From positions 1-64,000 of the forward strand of contig NZ_FMZQ01000005.1 of NCBI RefSeq assembly GCF_900102635.1: DNA of 64,000 bases, read 5' to 3'. The position numbers were made by a program, and so were the translations under genes. The notes under the pieces were generated by a model. The model did not search any database, was not told where the DNA came from, and saw only the letters and a program-made list of their open reading frames with translations. Positions 36,722 to 46,017 of the stretch are shown in pieces; within the stretch, counting starts at the first letter, position 1; each line of letters opens with the position of its first letter. The DNA is from Ectopseudomonas chengduensis (GTDB taxonomy: Bacteria; Pseudomonadota; Gammaproteobacteria; Pseudomonadales; Pseudomonadaceae).

Positions 36722-39472
36722 TCAGTGCACCATGCCGGGCCGCTTGAGGTGGCGCTCCAGGGTGCTGTAGAGCAGGCCACTGTCCAGCGGTTTGCCAAGG
36801 AAATCGTCCATGCCGGCGTCCAGGCCGTGTTGGCGGTGCTCTTCGAGGATATGCGCGGTCAGCGCGATGATGGGCACGGCGGCGAGTTGCTGGCTGCGCT
36901 CCAGGCGGCGGATCTGCCGGGTGGCTTCGAAGCCGTCCATCACCGGCATCTCGCAGTCCATCAGGATCAAGTGCACGGCAGCCGGGTCGCGAGCGTATTC
37001 ATCCACCGCTGCCTGGCCGTCGGTGACCAGGCGTACGCTGTAGCCACGTTTTTTCAAAAAGCCCTGAACCACCAGTTGGTTCACCGGGTTGTCCTCCGCC
37101 ACCAGAATGCAGGGGGCTTCGCTGTTGTCGCTGCGTATTTCTCTGACCAACTGATGTACCTGTGCTCTGGGTTCTTCATACAGCCCGTTCAAGGCCTGGC
37201 GCAGTGCGTTGATCGCCACTGGCTGGGCCAGGTGTTGCAGGCGTAGTTCGTAGCTCGCTGGCAGTTGCTGGCAGGCCTCGGGCGGGCAGACCAGCAGCAC
37301 GCGCTGTTGCGCCTGCAGCTTGGGCCGCAGTGAGTCGAGCCAGTGGTTGACGCCACCTGGCCAGGGCGCCATCAGCACCAGCAGCGGCGGCGCGGCGAAA
37401 TCCTCCAGGTAGTCCTGCAGGCGCTCCGGCGTCTGGCAGCGCTCGGTACGCATGCCCCAGCGTCCGAGCAAGCGGCTCATGGCATCCAGACCAAGGCCGT
37501 CCAGCGAGGCGAGCAGGGCGGTGCGTCCGGCCAGCAGACGACTGAGCTCGTCGGGGGTTTCCTGTTCGGCCAGCAGCGGCATGTCGAAGGCGAAGCGGGT
37601 ACCCTGGCCCAGGGTGCTCTGTACTTCGATTCTACCGCCCATCATCTCCACCAGTTCCTTGCTGATGGCCAGCCCCAGACCGCTGCCGCCATAACGGCGG
37701 GTGGTGCTGGAATCACCCTGGGCGAAGGATTCGAACAATTGCGCCAGTGCCTGCTCGCTGATGCCGATGCCACTATCGCTGACGGCGATCACCAGATGCG
37801 GCCTGCCATGGCTGTCACTGCGGCGGCTGACGCTGACCGCGACATGGCCTTCGGCGGTGAACTTCAGGGCGTTGCTGAGAAGGTTCATCAGCACCTGCTT
37901 GAGCCGCGTCGGGTCCCCCTGAATGCGCCGTGGCACGCCGTTTTCCAGGCTGACGTAGAGGCGCAGGCGTTTGTCCAGCGCCTGGCCGGTGAACAGGCTG
38001 AGCGTTTCGGAAATCATCTCTTCAAGATCGAACTCGATCTGCTCCAGGCTGAGCTTGCCGGATTCGATACGGGCGTAGTCGAGGATGTCGTTGATCACCG
38101 CCATCAACGAACTACCGGAGCTGGAAATGGTGTCGACGTAGAAGCGCTGGCTGCGATCCAGGGGCGTTTCGCGCAGCAGCTGCAGCATGCCCAGCACGCC
38201 GTTGAGCGGGGTACGGATCTCGTGGCTCATCTTGGCCAGGAAGCGACTCTTGGCCTGGTTCTCGAAGGCGGCTTGCTCGGCCGCACGACGCGACTGGAAG
38301 CCTTCTTCCTTGAGCAGGTTGATGCGGTCGGCAAGACCGATGGACAGGGTGATCAGCTCGATGGTCACGCCGATCTTCACCACCGTGGCGCCGAATACGC
38401 CGAACACTTCCAGGCCCAGCGAACCGGTGGTGGCCTGGATGAAGGCGAACAGCAGGATGGCCCAGGCCAGGGTGTAGTAGGAGCCGTAGCGCACGCCGCG
38501 ACGCCACACGTAGATGCCGGTCAGCAGTAGGATCAGCGACACCAGGGACACGGTAACGCTGGCCAGGATGTTCCAGGCGGCGAAGCCGATCAGCGGCACC
38601 GACAGCAGGCAGCCGACGCAGATCAGCATCAGCAGGCGCAGGCCGGTGTCCAGACGCGGGAAATACTGACGTGCATGCAGGAAATGGCGGCTGAACTGGA
38701 TCGCCGTGAGGCAGTGCACGTACATCAGGATGTAGATGCTGACCGACTGAAAGGCCACGTGCTCGGGTAGCAACTTGAACAGCATGCCGTCGAAGCAGGC
38801 CGCGAGCAGACCGACGTTGAGGTTGTAGGCCAGGTACCAGAGATAGGCCGACTCGCGCAGCGACAGGTAGAGGAACAGGTTGTAGCAGAACATGGCGAAC
38901 AGCACGCCGTAGAACGCGCCGTTGAAGCCCATCAGGTTCTCCTGCGCCGCCGCGCTGGCACCGTAGGTGGCGAAGAACAGCGGCACGAACACCGTGCTGC
39001 TGGTTTCCACGCGGATCAGCAGGGTGTTGACGCCAGGCTCCAGCTGCATGGGAAACCAGAAATTGCGTACCTGTACCGGTCGCTGGGAGAAGGCGAAGCT
39101 GTCGCCGCTTTCCTGTTCCAGGTGCTGGCCATCGGGGCCGATCAGGTGAACCTGGAGGCGATCGAGCAGCGGATAGTTGACTTCGAGATAGCCGCCCAGC
39201 TCATGCTCCAGCGTATTGACCAGGCGAGCCTTGAACCACCACACCGATGCGTTCTTGCCAAGGTTGGCGTGCTCGCCGCCGGGTTTGCGGAAAGCATCGT
39301 CATCCAGGGCTCGCACCTGCTCGACGCTGAGGGTGCCGTCCACGTCTTCGTAATAACCGGTGTAAGGGCCCAGGGATAGGCGCAGGTCGTCGCTATCCAG
39401 CGGCGCAGGTGTAAGGGCCCAACTTGGACAGGCAAGCCAGAACAGCAATAAGGCCAGACAAAGGCGAGGCAT
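36722..39472 (-). CDS. Hybrid sensor histidine kinase with 7TMR-DISM sensor
   Basis: A 916-residue kinase. In order: signal peptide (1-19); periplasmic 7TMR-DISMED2-type domain (about 30-175); seven TM helices (about 180-390); HisKA with His417 ([15 protein letters not shown]); HATPase ([33 protein letters not shown]); a degenerate receiver-like region (about 640-770); and a true receiver with Asp839 ([13 protein letters not shown]). The C terminus is typical of RetS/LadS relatives. It follows the NAGGN genes as PA3462 does in P. aeruginosa, suggesting an osmotic role, though a terminator separates them. Confidence 0.88.
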   Translation of the reverse strand: MPRLCLALLLFWLACPSWALTPAPLDSDDLRLSLGPYTGYYEDVDGTLSVEQVRALDDDAFRKPGGEHANLGKNASVWWFKARLVNTLEHELGGYLEVNYPLLDRLQVHLIGPDGQHLEQESGDSFAFSQRPVQVRNFWFPMQLEPGVNTLLIRVETSSTVFVPLFFATYGASAAAQENLMGFNGAFYGVLFAMFCYNLFLYLSLRESAYLWYLAYNLNVGLLAACFDGMLFKLLPEHVAFQSVSIYILMYVHCLTAIQFSRHFLHARQYFPRLDTGLRLLMLICVGCLLSVPLIGFAAWNILASVTVSLVSLILLLTGIYVWRRGVRYGSYYTLAWAILLFAFIQATTGSLGLEVFGVFGATVVKIGVTIELITLSIGLADRINLLKEEGFQSRRAAEQAAFENQAKSRFLAKMSHEIRTPLNGVLGMLQLLRETPLDRSQRFYVDTISSSGSSLMAVINDILDYARIESGKLSLEQIEFDLEEMISETLSLFTGQALDKRLRLYVSLENGVPRRIQGDPTRLKQVLMNLLSNALKFTAEGHVAVSVSRRSDSHGRPHLVIAVSDSGIGISEQALAQLFESFAQGDSSTTRRYGGSGLGLAISKELVEMMGGRIEVQSTLGQGTRFAFDMPLLAEQETPDELSRLLAGRTALLASLDGLGLDAMSRLLGRWGMRTERCQTPERLQDYLEDFAAPPLLVLMAPWPGGVNHWLDSLRPKLQAQQRVLLVCPPEACQQLPASYELRLQHLAQPVAINALRQALNGLYEEPRAQVHQLVREIRSDNSEAPCILVAEDNPVNQLVVQGFLKKRGYSVRLVTDGQAAVDEYARDPAAVHLILMDCEMPVMDGFEATRQIRRLERSQQLAAVPIIALTAHILEEHRQHGLDAGMDDFLGKPLDSGLLYSTLERHLKRPGMVH

Positions 39473-39564
39473 CCGTGAACCTCAGAGGGCCATGGGAAAT
39501 GGCCGGGAGTCATGTTCAACGTCGCTTGGCGACGGCCCGAAGGTTGGCCACTGACTGCAGGCCA

Positions 39565-39589
39565 GAAAAAGGGGAGCTGATGCTCCCCT
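39565..39589 (-). terminator. Intrinsic terminator after the NAGGN peptidase
   Basis: The stem AGGGGAGC / GCTCCCCT with a TGAT loop is followed by five T on the minus strand. It lies between the M42 peptidase and the hybrid kinase, so the kinase probably has its own promoter or is read at a reduced level. Confidence 0.8.
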
Positions 39590-39630
39590 GTCGTCCTTTT
39601 GCGTCACTTTGCCTTTATGCGCCGAAGCCT

Positions 39631-40830
39631 TCAAGCGTCCCGATCATGTTGCCCGACCAGGCTGTCCACCGGTGGGACGCGGGTATCGCTTTCCATCTGC
39701 GCATCGTGCTCCAGCTGATGGCTGAAGCGCTCCAGCGAACCCTGTGCCGGCTGGGCGTCACTGGCGAATACCGGCGGGCTCATCATGTAGGCGGTAAGCA
39801 GGCGGCTTAAGGCCTTGAGGCTGTCGATATGGGTGCGTTCATAGCCATGGGTGGCGTCGCAGCCGAACGCCAGTAGCGCGGTGCGGATGTCATGGCCGGC
39901 GGTGACCGCCGATTGCGCGTCGCTGTGGTAGTAGCGAAACAGGTCGCGGCGTACCGGTACTTCCTGTTCGGCCGCCAGGCGCAGCAACTGGCGTGACAGG
40001 TGATAGTCATAGGGGCCACCGGAGTCCTGCATGGCCACGCTGACGGCGTGCTCGCTGGACTGCTGGCCTGGCGCGACCGGAGCGATGTCGATGCCGACGA
40101 ACTCACTGACATCCCAGGGCAGGGCGGCAGCAGCGCCGGAGCCGACCTCTTCGGTGATGGTGAATAGCGGGTGGCAGTCGATCATCGGTTGCAGACCCTG
40201 ATCACGAATCGCCTTGAGTGACGCCAGCAGCGCTGCGGCGCCAGCCTTGTCGTCGAGGTGACGGGCGCTGATATGGCCGCTTTCGGAAAACTCCGGCAGC
40301 GGATCGAAGGCGACGAAATCACCAACGCAAACGCCCAGTGAATCGCAATCGGCACGGGTGGCGCAGTAGGCGTCCAGACGCAGCTCGACGTGATCCCAAC
40401 TGATCGGCATGGTGTCGACGGCGGTGTTGAAGGCGTGCCCCGAGGCCATCAGCGGTAGCACGCTGCCGCGAATCACGCCGTTGTCGGTGAACAGGCTGAC
40501 GCGGCTGCCCTCGGCGAAACGGCTCGACCAGCAGCCCACCGGCGCCAGGCCGAGACGACCGTTGTCCTTGATCTCGCGGACGATGGCGCCAATGGTGTCG
40601 AGGTGCACGGAAACGGCACGGTCGAAACGTTCGTACTCGCTCTGGCGCCCGCGCAGGGTGGCGCGGATGGTGCCGCGGCGGGTCAGCTCGAAGGGGATTT
40701 CCAGTTCTTCGAGACGCTCGGCGACGTAGCGCACGATAGTGTCGGTGAAACCGGTGGGGCTGGGGATGGCAAGCATCTCCAGCAGCACCTTCTGCATGTA
40801 GTCGAGATCGGGTTCGGGTAGTTGTTGCAT
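39631..40830 (-). CDS. Osmoprotectant NAGGN-locus M42-family peptidase
   Basis: A 399-residue metallopeptidase of the M42/M20-like type found beside NAGGN synthesis genes. Likely metal and catalytic residues are His in VHLDTIG, Asp in ARHLDDKAGAAAL, Glu pair in ITEEVGSGA, and His in DATHGYERTHID. Its suggested role is turnover of the N-acetylglutaminylglutamine amide osmolyte, which is inferred from context. It follows the synthetase gene by 63 bp, with a CCCTCTCCC palindrome between them. Confidence 0.88.
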   Translation of the reverse strand: MQQLPEPDLDYMQKVLLEMLAIPSPTGFTDTIVRYVAERLEELEIPFELTRRGTIRATLRGRQSEYERFDRAVSVHLDTIGAIVREIKDNGRLGLAPVGCWSSRFAEGSRVSLFTDNGVIRGSVLPLMASGHAFNTAVDTMPISWDHVELRLDAYCATRADCDSLGVCVGDFVAFDPLPEFSESGHISARHLDDKAGAAALLASLKAIRDQGLQPMIDCHPLFTITEEVGSGAAAALPWDVSEFVGIDIAPVAPGQQSSEHAVSVAMQDSGGPYDYHLSRQLLRLAAEQEVPVRRDLFRYYHSDAQSAVTAGHDIRTALLAFGCDATHGYERTHIDSLKALSRLLTAYMMSPPVFASDAQPAQGSLERFSHQLEHDAQMESDTRVPPVDSLVGQHDRDA

Positions 40831-40855
40831 GCAAGCTCCTCGGCGTTGGGTTTTC

Positions 40856-40879
40856 CCCTCTCCCGTATGTGGGAGAGGG
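40856..40879. repeat. CCCTCTCCC palindrome
   Basis: A nine-base-pair stem CCCTCTCCC / GGGAGAGGG with a GTATGT loop lies between the synthetase and peptidase genes. Similar stems are common between Pseudomonas genes; no U-tail follows, so it is more likely an RNA-stability element than a terminator. Confidence 0.7.
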
Positions 40880-40893
40880 CCGGGGGAGAAGAG

Positions 40894-42633
40894 TCAGCTC
40901 GGCCTCTGGCTGAGCGGGAACAGCAGATCGACGAAGCGCTCGGCGGTCGGCTGCGGCTCATGGTTGGCCAGGCCAGCGCGCTCGTTGGCTTCGATGAATA
41001 CGTACTCCGGCTGATCAGCGGCGGGCACCAGCAGGTCGAGGCCAACCACGGGGATTTCCAGGGCGCGCGCAGCCTTGATGGCGGCGTCACGTAGGGCCGG
41101 ATGGAGGATCGCGGTTACATCCTCCAGGGTACCGCCGGTGTGCAGGTTGGCGGTCTTGCGCACGGCCAGACGCTCACCGGCGGGCAACACGCTGTCGTAG
41201 TCGAGGCCGGCACCGTGCAGGGTGCGCAGGGTTTCGGCGTCCTTGGGGATGCGACTTTCGCCGCCGGTGGCGGCCTGGCGCCGACGGCTCTGCGCATCGA
41301 TCAGCTTGCCGATGCTGTGGCGGCCATCGCCAATGATTTCGGCCGGGCGGCGGATGGCCGCGGCCACCACTTCGTAGCCGATCACCAGCACGCGCAGGTC
41401 GTGGCCTTCGTGATAACTCTCCAGCAGCACGCGCTGGTCGAACACGCGGGCACGTTCGATGGCTTCCTGCACCTCGCCCGGCGTACGCAGATCAACTGCC
41501 ACGCCCTGGCCTTGTTCGCCGTCGACCGGCTTGACCACCACCGAGCCATGCTCGGCGAGAAAGGTGGCATTGTCTTCGGCGCTACCGGCCAGGCGCTGCG
41601 CCGGTACACTGAGGTCGGCGCGCGACAGGGCGCGATGAGTCAGGCGCTTGTCCTGGCACAGGGTCATGCTCACGGCGCTGGTCAGGTCGCACAGCGATTC
41701 ACGGCAACGGATGCGTCGGCCGCCGTGGCTTAGGGTGAACAACCCGGCCTCGGCGTCGTCCACCTGCACTTCGATGCCGCGGCGCAGCGCCTCGTCGACG
41801 ATGATGCGGGCATAAGGGTTGAGCTCGGCCTGCGGGCCAGGGCCGAGGAACAGCGGCTGGTTGATGCCGTTCTTGCGCTTGAGGCTGAAGGTCTGCAGCT
41901 CGCGAAAGCCGAGCTTGGCGTAGAGCTTCTTGGCCTGCTTGTTATCGTGCAGCACCGACAGGTCGAGGTAGCTCAGGCCACGGCTCATGCCGTGTTCGAT
42001 CAGATGCCGGACCAGCACCTCGCCGACGCCTGGGCGGCTGCATTGCGGGTCGACCGCCAGGCACCAGAGGCTGCTGCCGTTTTCCGGGTCACGGAAGGCG
42101 CGTTGGTGGTTGAGGCCCATGACGCTGCCGATCACCGCGCCGCTGTCTTCATCCTCTGCCAGCCAGTAGGTCGGGCCGCCCTCGTTGTAGGGCGTGAGTT
42201 TGGCCGGGTCGATCGGCAGCATGCCGCGGGTCTGGTACAGGCAGTTGATCGCCTGCCAGTCGGCATCGTTCTGCGCCCGACGGATACGAAAACCACGGAA
42301 GCTGCGACGTGCTGGGCGGTAGTCGGTGAACCACAGGCGCAGGGTGTCGGAGGGGTCGAGGAACAGTTGCTGCGGCGCATGCGCCAGCACCTGATGCGGT
42401 GCGGCCACGTAAAGCGCGATATCGCGTTCGCCGGGCTGTTCGCCCAGCAGGGATTCGGCCAGCGCCGTGGCGTCGGGGTAGGTATGGCCGATCAGCAGGC
42501 GGCCCCAGCCGCAATGAATGGCTTGCGGTTGACTGGGCTGGCTGGTGTGATCCTCGGCCAGGCGTGCCTGCAGACGCTCGTAGGAGGGTGTCTGGCCGCG
42601 CAGCAGGCGTTGATTGAAGGCAGTGGAGCGCAT
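40894..42633 (-). CDS. ngg: N-acetylglutaminylglutamine synthetase (GNAT plus ATP-grasp)
   Basis: A 579-residue bifunctional enzyme that makes N-acetylglutaminylglutamine, the precursor of the osmolyte NAGGN. The N-terminal half contains a GNAT acetyltransferase domain (about 110-265; VDPQCSRPGVGEVLVRHLIEHG is the acetyl-CoA segment). The C-terminal half is an ATP-grasp ligase (about 290-575; GSVVVKPVDGEQGQGVAVDL, FIEANERAGLANHEPQPTAERF). The start at MRSTAFNQRLLRGQTPSYERL has AGGGA upstream; a Met 17 codons earlier is possible. Second gene of the operon after the amidotransferase. Confidence 0.93.
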   Translation of the reverse strand: MRSTAFNQRLLRGQTPSYERLQARLAEDHTSQPSQPQAIHCGWGRLLIGHTYPDATALAESLLGEQPGERDIALYVAAPHQVLAHAPQQLFLDPSDTLRLWFTDYRPARRSFRGFRIRRAQNDADWQAINCLYQTRGMLPIDPAKLTPYNEGGPTYWLAEDEDSGAVIGSVMGLNHQRAFRDPENGSSLWCLAVDPQCSRPGVGEVLVRHLIEHGMSRGLSYLDLSVLHDNKQAKKLYAKLGFRELQTFSLKRKNGINQPLFLGPGPQAELNPYARIIVDEALRRGIEVQVDDAEAGLFTLSHGGRRIRCRESLCDLTSAVSMTLCQDKRLTHRALSRADLSVPAQRLAGSAEDNATFLAEHGSVVVKPVDGEQGQGVAVDLRTPGEVQEAIERARVFDQRVLLESYHEGHDLRVLVIGYEVVAAAIRRPAEIIGDGRHSIGKLIDAQSRRRQAATGGESRIPKDAETLRTLHGAGLDYDSVLPAGERLAVRKTANLHTGGTLEDVTAILHPALRDAAIKAARALEIPVVGLDLLVPAADQPEYVFIEANERAGLANHEPQPTAERFVDLLFPLSQRPS

Positions 42634-42698
42634 GGAATAGTCCCTGTCCGTGTTCACTACGTCCGGTCTGAGCCGGATCGTCATTGAGTCGCGACAAA

Positions 42699-42720
42699 TC
42701 CCGGAGTGCATCCGGGCTAC
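42699..42720. repeat. GTAGCCCGGATG-type repeat (half copy)
   Basis: TCCCGGAGTGCATCCGGGCTAC matches one arm of the repeat at 6313 with small changes; the second arm is missing. It lies in the gap between the amidotransferase and synthetase genes. Confidence 0.7.
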
Positions 42721-42736
42721 GACCATTGATCCTGCA

Positions 42737-42758
42737 GGAGCGGCCCGAGGGCCGCTCC
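42737..42758. terminator. GC-rich hairpin after the NAGGN amidotransferase
   Basis: The stem GGAGCGGCC / GGCCGCTCC with a CGAG loop lies eight bases beyond the asnO-type stop on the minus strand. There is no T run, so it may stabilise mRNA or attenuate rather than terminate. Confidence 0.5.
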
Positions 42759-42765
42759 ACGTGAG

Positions 42766-44535
42766 TTACAGGCCCTGTTCGCTCAGCCACAGGTTGAGCG
42801 CTGCCAGTTGCCACAGCTTGGACCCGCGTAGCGGGGTGAGCTGGCTTTGCGGGTTGGTCAGCAACTGATCGAGCATGGTCGGGTTGAACAGGCCGCGATC
42901 CTGGCTGGGGTCGAGCAGCAGGTCGCGCACCCAACCCAGGGTGGCGCCTTCCAGATGCTTGAGGCCCGGTACCGGGAAGTAGCCCTTGGGCCGGTCGATC
43001 ACCTCGCTGGGGATGACCTTGCGCGCCGCTTCCTTGAGTACATATTTGCCGCCGTCAGGCAGCTTGAACTGCGCGGGAATGCGCGCCGACAGTTCGGCCA
43101 CGCGATAGTCGAGGAATGGCGTGCGCGCCTCCAGGCCCCAGGCCATGGTCATGTTGTCCACCCGTTTGACCGGGTCGTCGACCAGCATCACCGTGCTGTC
43201 CAGGCGCAGCGCCTTGTCTACCGCTGCACTGGCGCCGGGCATGGCGAAGTGTTCGCGCACAAAATCACCAGCCATGTCGCCGGTCAGCCAGGCGGGCTGT
43301 ACGCAGGCCGCGTATTCGTCGTGCTCGCGGTCGAAGAAGGCGGCGCGGTAGGCGGCGAAGGCATCGTCGGCGCCGTCAACCTGCGGGTACCAGTGATAGC
43401 CGGCGAACAGTTCGTCCGCGCCCTGGCCGCTCTGCACCACCTTGCAATGCTTGGCCACTTCGCGCGAGAGCAGGTAGAAGGCGATGCAGTCGTGGCTGAC
43501 CATCGGCTCGCTCATGGCGCGGAAGGCATTCGGTAGCTGGTCGAGAATCTCGTGCTCGCCGATGCGCAACTGGTGGTGGCGGGTGGCGAAGCGCTGGGCG
43601 ATCAGGTCCGAATACTGGAACTCGTCGCCGCGCTCGCCGCCGGCATCCTGGAAACCGATGGAGAAGGTCAGCAGGTTTTCCACGCCGGCTTCGCGCAGCA
43701 GGCCGACCAGCATGCTCGAGTCGACGCCACCGGAGAGCAGCACGCCGACATCCACGGCCGCGCGCTGACGGATCGCCACGGCTTCGCGCATGGTATGCAG
43801 CACTTGGTCGCGCCACTCTTCCAGGCCGTAGCCGGCTTCATCGCCTTGCGGGCCGAATTGCAGCGTCCACCAGGTTTTCTGTTCGATCTTGCCGTCGGCG
43901 TCGACGCGCATCCAGGTGGCCGGCGGCAGTTTCTCCACGCCCGCCAGAATGGTGCGTGGTGCTGGGACCACGGCGTGAAAATTCAGGTAATGGTTGAGAG
44001 CGACGGCATCCAGCGTCTTGGCGATATCGCCGCCTTGCAGCAGGGCCGGCAGCGACGAGGCGAAGCGCAGGCGCTCACCGGTACGCGACAGATAAAGCGG
44101 TTTGACGCCAAGACGGTCGCGGGCGATGAACAGGCTTTGCTTGTCACGCTCCCAGACGGCGAAGGCGAACATGCCGTTGAGCTTGGGCAGCAGGTTCTCG
44201 CCCCAGGCGTGATAGCCCTTGAGCAATACCTCGGTGTCACCGCCGGAGAAGAAGCGATAACCCAGCGCCTCCAGTTCGGCACGCAGCTCGGGGTAGTTGT
44301 AGATGGCGCCGTTGAACACCATGGACATACCGAGATCGCTGTCGATCATCGGCTGGCCCGAGGCTTCGGCCAGATCCATGATCTTCAGCCGGCGGTGGCC
44401 CAGAGCGATGGGGCCCTGGCTGTGGAAGCCGTGGGCATCGGGGCCGCGAGGGGCCAGGTGGTGGGTGATGCGTTCGACTGCCGCCAGGTCCGCGGGGCGT
44501 CGATCAAAACGTAGTTCTCCAGCTATTCCGCACAT
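42766..44535 (-). CDS. asnO: N-acetylglutaminylglutamine amidotransferase (AsnB-like)
   Basis: A 589-residue class II glutamine amidotransferase. Cys2 (MCGIAGE) is the N-terminal nucleophile, and GVLLSGGVDSSMLVGLL is the PP-loop of the synthetase domain. Together with the GNAT/ATP-grasp partner it makes N-acetylglutaminylglutamine amide, an osmolyte first shown to need asnO and ngg in Sinorhizobium. The partner context separates it from ordinary asparagine synthetase. It is first of the operon and divergent from a MarR-type gene; a TTGACA lies in the intergenic region on its strand. Confidence 0.93.
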   Translation of the reverse strand: MCGIAGELRFDRRPADLAAVERITHHLAPRGPDAHGFHSQGPIALGHRRLKIMDLAEASGQPMIDSDLGMSMVFNGAIYNYPELRAELEALGYRFFSGGDTEVLLKGYHAWGENLLPKLNGMFAFAVWERDKQSLFIARDRLGVKPLYLSRTGERLRFASSLPALLQGGDIAKTLDAVALNHYLNFHAVVPAPRTILAGVEKLPPATWMRVDADGKIEQKTWWTLQFGPQGDEAGYGLEEWRDQVLHTMREAVAIRQRAAVDVGVLLSGGVDSSMLVGLLREAGVENLLTFSIGFQDAGGERGDEFQYSDLIAQRFATRHHQLRIGEHEILDQLPNAFRAMSEPMVSHDCIAFYLLSREVAKHCKVVQSGQGADELFAGYHWYPQVDGADDAFAAYRAAFFDREHDEYAACVQPAWLTGDMAGDFVREHFAMPGASAAVDKALRLDSTVMLVDDPVKRVDNMTMAWGLEARTPFLDYRVAELSARIPAQFKLPDGGKYVLKEAARKVIPSEVIDRPKGYFPVPGLKHLEGATLGWVRDLLLDPSQDRGLFNPTMLDQLLTNPQSQLTPLRGSKLWQLAALNLWLSEQGL

Positions 44536-44643
44536 AGTTCCTTACCGGTGTTGCCGTTGGGGAGTGGCTCGTGGTCGAGCCTTTTACACCAAAACAAAAT
44601 AATGCTTTCATGTCAAAGTTTTGGTTGTTATGAATTGGTGCTT

Positions 44644-45117
44644 ATGACTGATAAAAAAGTTCCTGCTGAAATAGATTTGTCATCTGTCATGGCCTTTGAA
44701 ATGCCCCTGTTCCAGGCCCTGCGACGCCTGCAGCAGGCGGGGGAGGTGCATGCCAAGCGTCTGGCGCGTTTTGGTGGGCTGACGCCCATGCAGTTGATGG
44801 TGCTGCAGGTGCTGGCCAGCGAGACGCGCATGACTGCCAGCGTGCTCAGCAGCCGCGTCAGCCTCACGGCGGCGACGCTTTCCGGTCTGCTCGATCGTCT
44901 CGAAGAGCACGGCCTGTTGCAGCGTCAGCGCGATGATCAGGACCGTCGTCGTCAATGGCTGCTGATCAGCGCTGCCGGGCGCGAGTTGATTCAGCAGGCG
45001 CCGTCGTTGATGCCGCCGGAATTCAACCAGCGTTTCGCCGCACTGGCCGATTGGGAGCGCCACAGTCTCACTGCCGCGCTGCTGCGCGCGGCCGAGTTGT
45101 GCGGGGAGATGGAATGA
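44644..45117 (+). CDS. MarR-family transcriptional regulator
   Basis: A 157-residue winged-helix regulator. The recognition helix region is MTASVLSSRVSLTAATLSGLLDRLEEHGLL and the wing QRQRDDQDRRRQWLLISAAG. It is divergent from asnO with about 108 bp between, so it may control the NAGGN operon and itself. The start was set at MTDKKVPAEI; upstream codons in frame have no matching composition. Confidence 0.85.
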   Translation: MTDKKVPAEIDLSSVMAFEMPLFQALRRLQQAGEVHAKRLARFGGLTPMQLMVLQVLASETRMTASVLSSRVSLTAATLSGLLDRLEEHGLLQRQRDDQDRRRQWLLISAAGRELIQQAPSLMPPEFNQRFAALADWERHSLTAALLRAAELCGEME

Positions 45118-45168
45118 GGTGGGCGGTGACCCTAATGTCGATCAGATAAGGCTGCCAAAGCGGCCTTT

Positions 45169-45243
45169 CGTAGGAGCCCCGCCCCGGGGCGAAGCTTTTC
45201 AAGTGCGCATCGCCCCGGTTCGCGGCGGGGCGCCGCTCCTACG
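45169..45243. repeat. GC-rich palindromic repeat between marR-type gene and tRNA-Val
   Basis: The outer arms CGTAGGAGC and GCTCCTACG enclose CCCGCCCCGGGGCG-like inner hairpins. It is an intergenic repeat of the CGTAGGAGCG kind common in Pseudomonas, lying 50 bp beyond the regulator stop. Confidence 0.75.
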
Positions 45244-45319
45244 CATTCGCAGCGGCGACGTTTAACTGACTGGCATTAGGCGGTGCCCCGTCTTTTTCAG
45301 AAAAAATTCAAGCAGGGTA

Positions 45320-45348
45320 TTGACTTAGCATCGCCGCCTGCATAAAGT
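45320..45348 (+). promoter_or_regulatory. Sigma70 promoter of the tRNA cluster
   Basis: TTGACT (45320-45325) and TAAAGT (45343-45348) are separated by 17 bp. A GC-rich discriminator follows, as in promoters under stringent control. The first tRNA starts 21 bp downstream. Confidence 0.8.
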
Positions 45349-45369
45349 GCGCGCCTCGCTAAGGCACAT

Positions 45370-45445
45370 GGGTGATTAGCTCAGCCGGGAGAGCATCTGC
45401 CTTACAAGCAGAGGGTCGGCGGTTCGATCCCGTCATCACCCACCA
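45370..45445 (+). tRNA. tRNA-Val (TAC)
   Basis: A 76-base cloverleaf. Acceptor GGGTGAT pairs with ATCACCC; anticodon stem CTGCC/GCAG region encloses TTACAA with anticodon TAC; the T loop is GGTTCGATCC. CCA is encoded. Confidence 0.96.
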
Positions 45446-45460
45446 TAGCCTTAGAGAGAA

Positions 45461-45472
45461 GGACGAAAGTCC
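45461..45472 (+). other. GGAC-GAAA-GTCC hairpin before tRNA-Asp copy 1
   Basis: A 4 bp stem capped by a GNRA tetraloop (GAAA) eight bases upstream of the tRNA. The same hairpin stands before copy 2 at 45645-45656. It may be a processing signal or simply part of the duplicated unit. Confidence 0.5.
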
Positions 45473-45480
45473 ACCGACGC

Positions 45481-45557
45481 GCAGCGGTAGTTCAGTCGGT
45501 TAGAATACCGGCCTGTCACGCCGGGGGTCGCGGGTTCGAGTCCCGTCCGCTGCGCCA
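45481..45557 (+). tRNA. tRNA-Asp (GTC), copy 1
   Basis: A 77-base cloverleaf. Acceptor GCAGCGG pairs with CCGCTGC; anticodon loop CTGTCAC gives GTC; T loop GGTTCGAGTCC; CCA is encoded. Confidence 0.97.
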
Positions 45558-45644
45558 TTATTTCCCAGATCGATGTTTTATCGGTTTGAGATGGCAGAGT
45601 CCGCAAGGGCGCCATCAGATGCAATAAAGCTTCAAGAGTTTTCT

Positions 45645-45656
45645 GGACGAAAGTCC
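45645..45656 (+). other. GGAC-GAAA-GTCC hairpin before tRNA-Asp copy 2
   Basis: Identical to the hairpin before copy 1, nine bases upstream of the second tRNA-Asp. Confidence 0.5.
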
Positions 45657-45665
45657 AACCGACAC

Positions 45666-45742
45666 GCAGCGGTAGTTCAGTCGGTTAGAATACCGGCCTG
45701 TCACGCCGGGGGTCGCGGGTTCGAGTCCCGTCCGCTGCGCCA
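45666..45742 (+). tRNA. tRNA-Asp (GTC), copy 2
   Basis: Identical to copy 1 in all 77 bases by eye. The duplicated unit also includes the upstream GGACGAAAGTCC hairpin and a CCGAC spacer. Confidence 0.97.
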
Positions 45743-45748
45743 TATACG

Positions 45749-45781
45749 AAACCCGCTGATCGCTAGATCAGCGGGTTTTTT
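45749..45781 (+). terminator. Intrinsic terminator of the tRNA cluster
   Basis: The stem AAACCCGCTGATC / GATCAGCGGGTTT has a GCTA loop and a T run (six or more T). Confidence 0.92.
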
Positions 45782-45929
45782 ATTGGCTGTCGTTTGTGCA
45801 TCTGCTTCGCTGTGGCAGGTGCTCAGGCAGCGAGCTTTGCGTGCTTGTCATCGCGGCTAAAACCTCTCCTGCGCAGGCAGCGCCTGTTCCTCGTGAGTGT
45901 CGATGGCCATTTCACCTGCCCGCGACCTT

Positions 45930-45963
45930 TCGTCATATTGTCTTCATCCCGCCGTTCTAGCCT
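45930..45963 (+). promoter_or_regulatory. Pho-box-like site with -10 element
   Basis: TCGTCAT (45930-45936) and TCTTCAT (45941-45947) are spaced 11 bp apart, like the two halves of a PhoB box. A TAGCCT -10-like hexamer (45958-45963) starts ten bases further on, the spacing seen in PhoB-dependent promoters. It leads to a 28-codon ORF. Confidence 0.55.
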
Positions 45964-46017
45964 GATGGGCATGCATCTTGTTTCGTCGTTGAACGGTTCA
46001 TGCGGGAGAGTCGAGTA

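Noticed and set aside
45573..45860. 95-codon frame across the second tRNA-Asp
   Set aside because: It covers a whole tRNA gene and its terminator, so it cannot be a real protein gene.
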